64,000 nt of DNA from Setaria digitata. Lineage: Eukaryota; Nematoda; Chromadorea; Rhabditida; Setariidae. Shown here in pieces: positions 58,097 through 64,000 of this stretch. The notes under the pieces were generated by a model. The model was given only the letters and a program-made list of their open reading frames with translations. It made no database searches and was not told where the DNA came from. Numbering within the stretch: the stretch's first letter is position 1; every line of letters begins with the position of its first letter. A program made the position numbers and the translations under genes. The DNA lies in assembly GCA_003640385.1 (NCBI GenBank), contig RCAB01000090.1:116304-180303 (forward strand), read 5' to 3'.

Positions 58097-61000
58097 TTAA
58101 AGTAAGCATGTAAAATAATCAAGACCTTGACCAAGCTCCCAAATACCTATTCCCGCATTAAAGTAACTGGCAAGATCGAGCCTAATTTGCAAAGATACCA
58201 CTGTCGGATAAGCACAGAAATCATCGCTCCTGAAAATGGAGTAACCTTTTTAAAAGACTTCGATTCGAGTAGCAATTAATTAATTAACTAATTTGGTTCA
58301 AATACTTAGTCATCAAATTTCATGCTTAATCCTTTCAGAGTTCCGATAAACTTGTATCAAGTGGTATTGTCTAATTATTTTTGAATAATGGTTAAGGTTC
58401 CCACAAAATATTTTGCAGTGCTGAACAGCTGTCGACTTTGGAATGAACAGTTTCGACTGGATCATCACATACTATTGTATTACTCTGTGCCATCATACTA
58501 TACCCACAACTTCGAAATTAGACGAATTTCTTTTAGCAAAATTAAAAATTGAGAAAATATGGTAGTTCTGATTTGTAAATGCAAAAGCATAACTGCTAAC
58601 TTTGCCTCTGCCATACCAAAAAAAAATCAAACAGTACTTTGTTTTGAAAAAGTGTTCTTTCGTTATGGAATTCCAGTGCAGTGTTCCTGATTTTGTTCTC
58701 ACATATTCAAGGAAACTGAAATATAGTTACATTTCATAGTTGTTATCAAAAACATAGTTGTTATCAAAAAAGGAAAACTAAGCAGACTGGATGCTAAAAT
58801 CAGTGGATTTTAATACCCTGATTAGTTGCAACTATAGAAAGGATCATTTATCATTCAAATTATTTAATGTCATTTAGTATTACTTAAATCGAAGTAAAAA
58901 ACCTTGAGACTTACTCTTTGCCAATAATAGCTTTCGTCGTAGTTTGATGCAAAGCGTAACCATAAAAATTAATTCCTACAAGGAGTTTCGATGAATTAAC
59001 AGATGATACCGACAAAATATATTCCAAATTATGGCGAATCCACTCAAACGGCGACACTCCAACGAAACTGAAATATCCAGTTCAATATATCCTTTAAAAA
59101 TTAAGATTTAATCTTGCTAGTTAATTTTGCATAATTCTGAGTAAGGAAGCGACAAAAAAAAAACTAACAGTTGCGAAAGAGTATTAAAAAAAAAAAAAAA
59201 AACAATATTAAACAAAAATACAAACATTTTCTTTCGAAAATGAAGTAGTTTTTATTTTCTCGCTATGTTTTTGATAAGCTTTTGTCATACTATACGTTGA
59301 TTTCGATCAAGATCTATTAGGATTTCAATGTAATAATAAAAAAATCAAAGTACACTAAAACATGTGAGAAATAAAAATCAGTTAGCGGTACCTGAAATGA
59401 TAATAATTCTCTTTCCGTTTTTAAATTAAACTGTAAAACACATATAAACTACTCTCTATACTTACTGATTAGAACTAAAGTCATATGTCATGACGTTGAC
59501 ATAATCGACGGCATTCATTATTCTCGCCAATTCATTTTTCAACACAAATCCGGATGGTTTATTCCTGAAAGCAGCTATTTTGCTTCCTCTTTTCAAGTAA
59601 TTAGTAGCGGCTCCAAATGAATGTACAGAACAATTAAAAATCAAACAGTGATATCTGAACGAAAAAAAAAAAAAAAACCTATTTTCACCACGTAATAACT
59701 ACGATTATTTGTGCCATAATATGGAAGGTGACATGACCTTTTCAGCGCAATATTTCATTAGACAAAATCCTCTCTTGAAATTTCGAAATCCTATTTCCTT
59801 TCTCTTTTTTTTCTAAATTTTTTCAAATTATTAAAGAACAAACATGTTGTTAAGAGGTGCAGGAAGAGGCACAATAATTTCAAGATCAGCTCTGCGAAAC
59901 AATTCTGCCCAGTGTGTAATTAATTCAATCAATTCTCTGAAATTCGTTATATCAAGCCTTACAAACTATAATAACTTACAAGAAAAGTGTAGCAAAACAA
60001 TTAGTGAACTGCAGAACAAATACGAGTAGCAACGAGATGAGGATAATGAAATTCACGCTTACTAGTGATAATCTACAAAGGAAATGTCGGTGTTAACCAG
60101 TACCAACGGATACCACTCAGGCTTCGCTTTTATACATTGCTTCAGTGTTATAGAACAATTTTACATTTCAATATGAGAAATACACAACCAAGAAAGGAAA
60201 AACCTACTCACTCTTTTGTTTCTGTATGAACCAATGACAAAATCTGAAGCCACATTTCTATGACAGCTCCATGCATTTTATTTTTCTGCAATCTTTTTCA
60301 GTTAATAGTATTTTGGAAAAACTGAAGGTTCCCTTGGTGCAGAACAGCGCATAGACTCAATAATACCTTGTACTGAATGTACCTACAGCAAATATCTTCA
60401 CTCGCACATTTCAAGAGTATAACTACCCCGCAGATAATTCTGAGAATGAAAGGATTCTCTAAAGTATATATACATGTATACTGTTTACAAAATCCACAAG
60501 AAAGCTTTCTGAAATCCAGAAAATTAACTTGCTTTCACAAAATTGATTATTACTTCAGCACAATCCGTCTGCCATTTCTCATTATATAAAAATTGTTCGA
60601 CATTTCTAGATACTGATCCGTCAATGATAAAACGTGGCATGAACCTAATTTCTGAATTGTTTTGATGAATATCAGCCAACCACTCTGAAATAATTTTTAT
60701 TCAACAAGCTTAAAAGACATGAAAGAAATAAGATCATCGATATTTTTGCTTCATAAAAAGTTGAAAAAAAGAAAAAGCGAGATAAGAGCAGAGAGAGTCG
60801 GTAGACTCAACAGTCGAAAAAGTTTTGAAATAGTAATATCTGATATATGATTACACTATTTACAGTTCCCCTGAAGAAGCAAAATGAAATAATATCAGCC
60901 TACGTATATCCATATCGTGAGCTCCAAATATATCACATGTTTTCTTTTCTTTTATTTCGGGTTTAAACTGGAACCAAACAGGAGAAATATGAGTGAATTT

Positions 61001-61752
61001 TTTAGCTGCCCATTTCGCAATGTTATATCCACCACTATTCCACTGCAATCGTCTAGGAATTTGTCTATCTTTCTACTTCACTTAGTTATGAACGTTTAAA
61101 TGAAACAAAACTGGAAAATCAAAGAAATCGTGCTAAACTGATTGACGAGCCTATTTAATTTCGGAGGCACGACAGAAGTACAGTTAAAATTATAAACTTT
61201 ACACATTTATATCTGACTTCCGTAGAAATGAATGCTCTTTAGAAGACTACAGGAGGAAATTACTTCAGCAAATTGTTACAAGCAACTCAAGATCAAAACT
61301 TACCGGAGTAACATACCCCAACACAGCATGGCTGAACTTCTTCTTCCCTATGCATAACTTATGATGGTTGTTCAGTATATTTGTAACTGTTACTTCCTTG
61401 TTATTATCCTCGAACTATAATAATATAAGCAGATATTATTTTAGTATAATGGAGTAACTTTATCGAGTTGACCAGTTAACCCAATGACTGCTATTAGCCT
61501 TTTAATAAGCTGCGGTTAAAAGTACGGTTCTAAGCAACGTTTTCGAAAACTCCAAGTTTGAAAATGAAAGAGAAGGTATGAAATGGTTACTTGTAACTGT
61601 GCTGCAATTTCGTTTTCTTTCTTTCCTTTCTCTTCCGTTTCATAAAGTTTCTTTGACTTCTCTTTCCGGTCTGATTTTGAAAGGGTGCTATAAATTACTG
61701 GCAAGACGAGCAAAACCAAACAGATAGCACAAACTGGACAGTCCCAACTCAT
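58097..61752 (-). CDS. CHID1: CHID1 (chitinase domain-containing protein 1)
   Basis: GH18-fold secreted or lysosomal chitinase-like lectin (SI-CLP in mammals), which binds saccharides without confirmed hydrolysis. Ten exons: 61752-61591, 61414-61304, 61042-60904, 60684-60533, 60285-60212, 59936-59844, 59564-59466, 59067-58915, 58715-58638, 58229-58097. The sum is 1,194 nt, 397 residues, against 393 in human. An N-terminal hydrophobic stretch ([15 protein letters not shown]) acts as signal or anchor and is followed by a Lys/Glu-rich linker. Family blocks in order: [77 protein letters not shown]. The GH18 catalytic DxxDxDxE position reads HGAVIEMW, so the acidic triad is lost, as in the human protein. 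The intron after exon 4 uses a GC donor (AAA|GCAAGT). Confidence 0.95.
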
Positions 61753-62013
61753 TCATAAACCTTATAACTGAATAACTTCAAATCTTCTGCAACATCTTAG
61801 TTGAATGTCAGCCATCGCGTTATAAAAATTGGCTAAATTATCTCATGAGCCTTAACTGTCTCACACTGTTAAAAGACTGGTTAATTAAGGATTAAGAAGT
61901 CCTAGGCAAATCGTTACGATGTGTGCATGGAACTAATTTCTTTGTTCTGCTAAATGTTTTAAACGTAACGAAATCAAGATACAAACTGGCAATAAATTGA
62001 AGGATTATATTAG
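61753..62013. other. 5' flank of CHID1
   Basis: AT-rich sequence upstream of the CHID1 ATG. No exon was recognised on either strand. Confidence 0.5.
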
Positions 62014-62380
62014 TATTTTCTGAAACACGTATTCTCCGCATTCATCAGTTCCATGTGGAGGAAGAAAGAATCTATCTACAGCGAGAAGGAGCTGAACTCT
62101 CCACACGTGACCTGATCCCACAGGATGGTGGAGGACGAATTCCTTTATTCAACACAAGCTCTGCAACCAGCAGCACAGTGTTAGATATTCCTTGCAGCAA
62201 TGTGTGGCCTATGTCTGCAAGACCTTGAGCGGAAGCGCCACGAAGAAGGACCAGGAATACCACATGACTGACTCACGGAGTACACGTACACGTTCTTCCG
62301 GTAAACGCCGCAATAAGTCGTTCATACAAATGTTCATTTGCGGTGGCTTACAACGCGAAAGAATCTATTCGAAAGTGTAG
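62014..62380 (+). pseudogene. Possible frameshifted coding segment or terminal exon
   Basis: GC-richer island after an ATATTAG acceptor. Frame one reads HQFHVEEERIYLQREGAELS to a TGA at 62225-62227. A second plus-strand frame reads KDQEYHMTDSRSTRTRSS and ends GGLQRERIYSKV at TAG 62378-62380. Removing 62178-62197 (20 nt, GT...AG) would join the frames, but that is far below a normal animal intron size. Either a frameshifted gene remnant, a mis-sequenced exon, or two unrelated frames. No family was recognised; a cytoplasmic receptor tail is a guess only. Confidence 0.3.
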
Positions 62381-63376
62381 GAGAGTATGAAAAATGAAGA
62401 GAGAAAGAAGCTGGAAAAGATTCACAACGTAGCATACATTCAAAAGAACATTGCCTTGTAAAACGAGGTGGGGAAGAAAAGAAAATTGTATAGATAAGGG
62501 AAAGTGAGGAAGGGAGAGTAAAGGAGAAAGACCAGAGTAGTGGTATAGTGAATGATGAGGGGGAAGGTGAGGGGATAAGGGGTCGGAGAGCTGGACAGGG
62601 GATAAGAGTAGGTGCTGGTCGGTTTTTCAGTACTGGATATATCCAAGTCTAGTGTCTTTGCTATTTCCCAATTCTCGATGTTTTTACATGGGCAAATCTC
62701 GGCAGATCTATGGCAATTCCAGCAAATCTCGAGAGACCCTAGGGGAATTTCTCTCAGTATCACAAATCCGTAAAACTATCCGGAGTATAGAGATCTGTGT
62801 AGAGTGCACAGTTCGCACAGCACCGCGTGTCAGAAATTTGTCACTTCAGAAAATGCAATTTGGTAGTAAATGAATGTCTGCACTGTCGCTTATTTTTAAT
62901 TTTAATGCTTGTTTCGCTGTTAATGTTGAAGGTATGCATCCGAAAACGACTAGTTATGTGTAATGAAGAGTGTTGTCCAAATTTCTTTCTTTTGGTACCT
63001 TGATAGTTATTCCAGGTTAAACAGCAATACCTCTAGCACTCACTGAAGAACGGAACTGGCGCTGGACAGATGTATTCGCTTCGATGTTGGTGTGAAAATC
63101 AGTTATATCATATTATTGAAGAATTTATGGGGCGTTATCACCAGCTGACTGATGATAAAGACTTATATTCAAATTTCATGTTTATTTACTCTATCCAGAG
63201 GTTACGTCAGTTAAATGCTGCCCATTTATGTGCAAAGTAAATTAAAAGTAATATCACGACGTGGAATTTCTTAGCTTTTGAACAAATATTACAATACACA
63301 GATTTGGAAGTTGTTCATTTGAGATCACTTGAGATGTTTCGTTGTCTTCACATCTGTAGCTTCCTTCATCAATTCA
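62381..63376. other. Spacer left of the unknown membrane-protein gene
   Basis: No supportable gene. It contains a purine-rich block at about 62460-62600 and an open plus frame at 62652-62873 without splice or family support. Confidence 0.5.
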
Positions 63377-63912
63377 TCAACCTCTGGCCGGAATGTAATT
63401 GAAACTAAAAGTGTCTGTCATGAATTATATCAATTCCACATACTAGTGAAAAAGCTGGTAATTTGAATATATGTAGGCCATAAATATCAGGACCGTCATT
63501 GAGGCAAGCAGTAACACTGTTGCAGATTGTAACATTATTCTGAAGCATCTCAGGTCTTTCTCTGCATCTTTAAAATATTGCATTGAGCGGTTTGCTTCCA
63601 AAAGCTATATAAACGAAATTATAGGTTGTAAATTGTATTTTACAATCTACAGTCTTGCTAAATGTATTTTAAACATAATATGTATATTTCTTTACTTTTG
63701 AAAGACTATAAATTGGCATGTAAAAATGAGTGAAAAGAATAAAATTACTTGTTAGCAAGTTTCTTTCCTCGAGATGCTTTAAAAAGAAAACGCCATTTGT
63801 CCAACGATTCTCGCTTGAGGAGATCGGAATCTGTTTCTTCCCTTTCAAAATCTTCATATGGAAACTGTTCGCTGTGTCGTGCTGCGATTCCTTTATAGTA
63901 TGGGACTGCTAT
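63377..63912 (-). CDS. Unrecognised one-pass membrane protein, 3' exons
   Basis: Exon 63912-63749 is clearly coding (YEDFEREETDSDLLKRESL, then WRFLFKASRGKK), starts at TTACAG and ends at a GTAATT donor in phase 2. Exon 63604-63444 codes LLEANRSMQYFKDAEKDL and then a TM span (ATVLLLASMTVLIFMAYIY). The two are out of phase unless a 10-nt microexon near 63702-63711 (acceptor TTTATAG, donor GTAAAG) is used. The last exon, from 63404, either ends at 63377 or, in another frame (PEVDELMKEATDVKTTKHLK), runs to 63325. The N-terminus lies beyond the right edge. An acidic cytosolic segment followed by a C-terminal anchor suggests a tail-anchored-like arrangement. No family was recognised. Confidence 0.5.
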
Positions 63913-64000
63913 CTGTAATACATCACTTGAAAATTTTCCTCATAGCTTCGGGAATTTTTAAATTAGTTAGTTATGGGAATTCCGCTGGAGGACTGAGTGT

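Overview
This window is nuclear DNA from a small, AT-rich, intron-dense animal genome. I infer a nematode, most likely a clade III (spirurid or filarial type) parasite. The reasons are about 65-70% A+T, many 60-400 bp introns with short T-rich acceptors (TTTCAG, TTTTTAG, TTGCAG), compact co-directional genes, a CK1/TTBK-like kinase of the nematode-expanded type and a dve-1 homologue. The species cannot be named from this alone. There is no bacterial gene, CRISPR array, rRNA or convincing tRNA. Genes are split into short exons, so most long unspliced ORFs are not genes. I rebuilt gene models by hand by joining exons at GT-AG (and a few GC-AG) sites that keep phase and match remembered family alignments.

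Layout. 41-8177 (-): TRAPPC9, 3' end beyond the left edge. 9656-18939 (-): a complete KIAA0319-type receptor (signal peptide, MANSC-like region, PKD repeats, cysteine-rich module, TM, tail), 23 exons and 956 codons. 19623-23504 (-): a NOL11/UTP8-like nucleolar protein. 23744-27056 (-): a CK1/TTBK-like kinase, 10 exons. 27942-28495 (+): the last two exons of a thrombospondin type 1 membrane protein. 31259-45235 (-): a dve-1/SATB-family double-homeodomain factor with long introns; its 5' exons were not found. 45236-58096: almost 13 kb without a supportable gene, rich in microsatellites and hairpins. 58097-61752 (-): complete CHID1 (10 exons, 397 codons). 62014-62380 (+): a possible coding remnant or terminal exon. 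63377-63912 (-): 3' exons of an unrecognised one-pass membrane protein running off the right edge.

The genes belong to unrelated cell functions: vesicle tethering, a neuronal-type receptor, ribosome biogenesis, kinase signalling, a chromatin/homeodomain regulator and a chitinase-like lectin. The kinase and NOL11-like genes lie 239 bp apart on the same strand with a poly(A) signal and a splice acceptor between them, which resembles a nematode operon. The most useful oddities are three GC-AG introns, an 18-nt microexon, three copies (one inverted) of a NOL11 exon fragment next to a TA microsatellite, perfect AT hairpins, and candidate extra exons in the dve-1 introns. I found no convincing new biological system.
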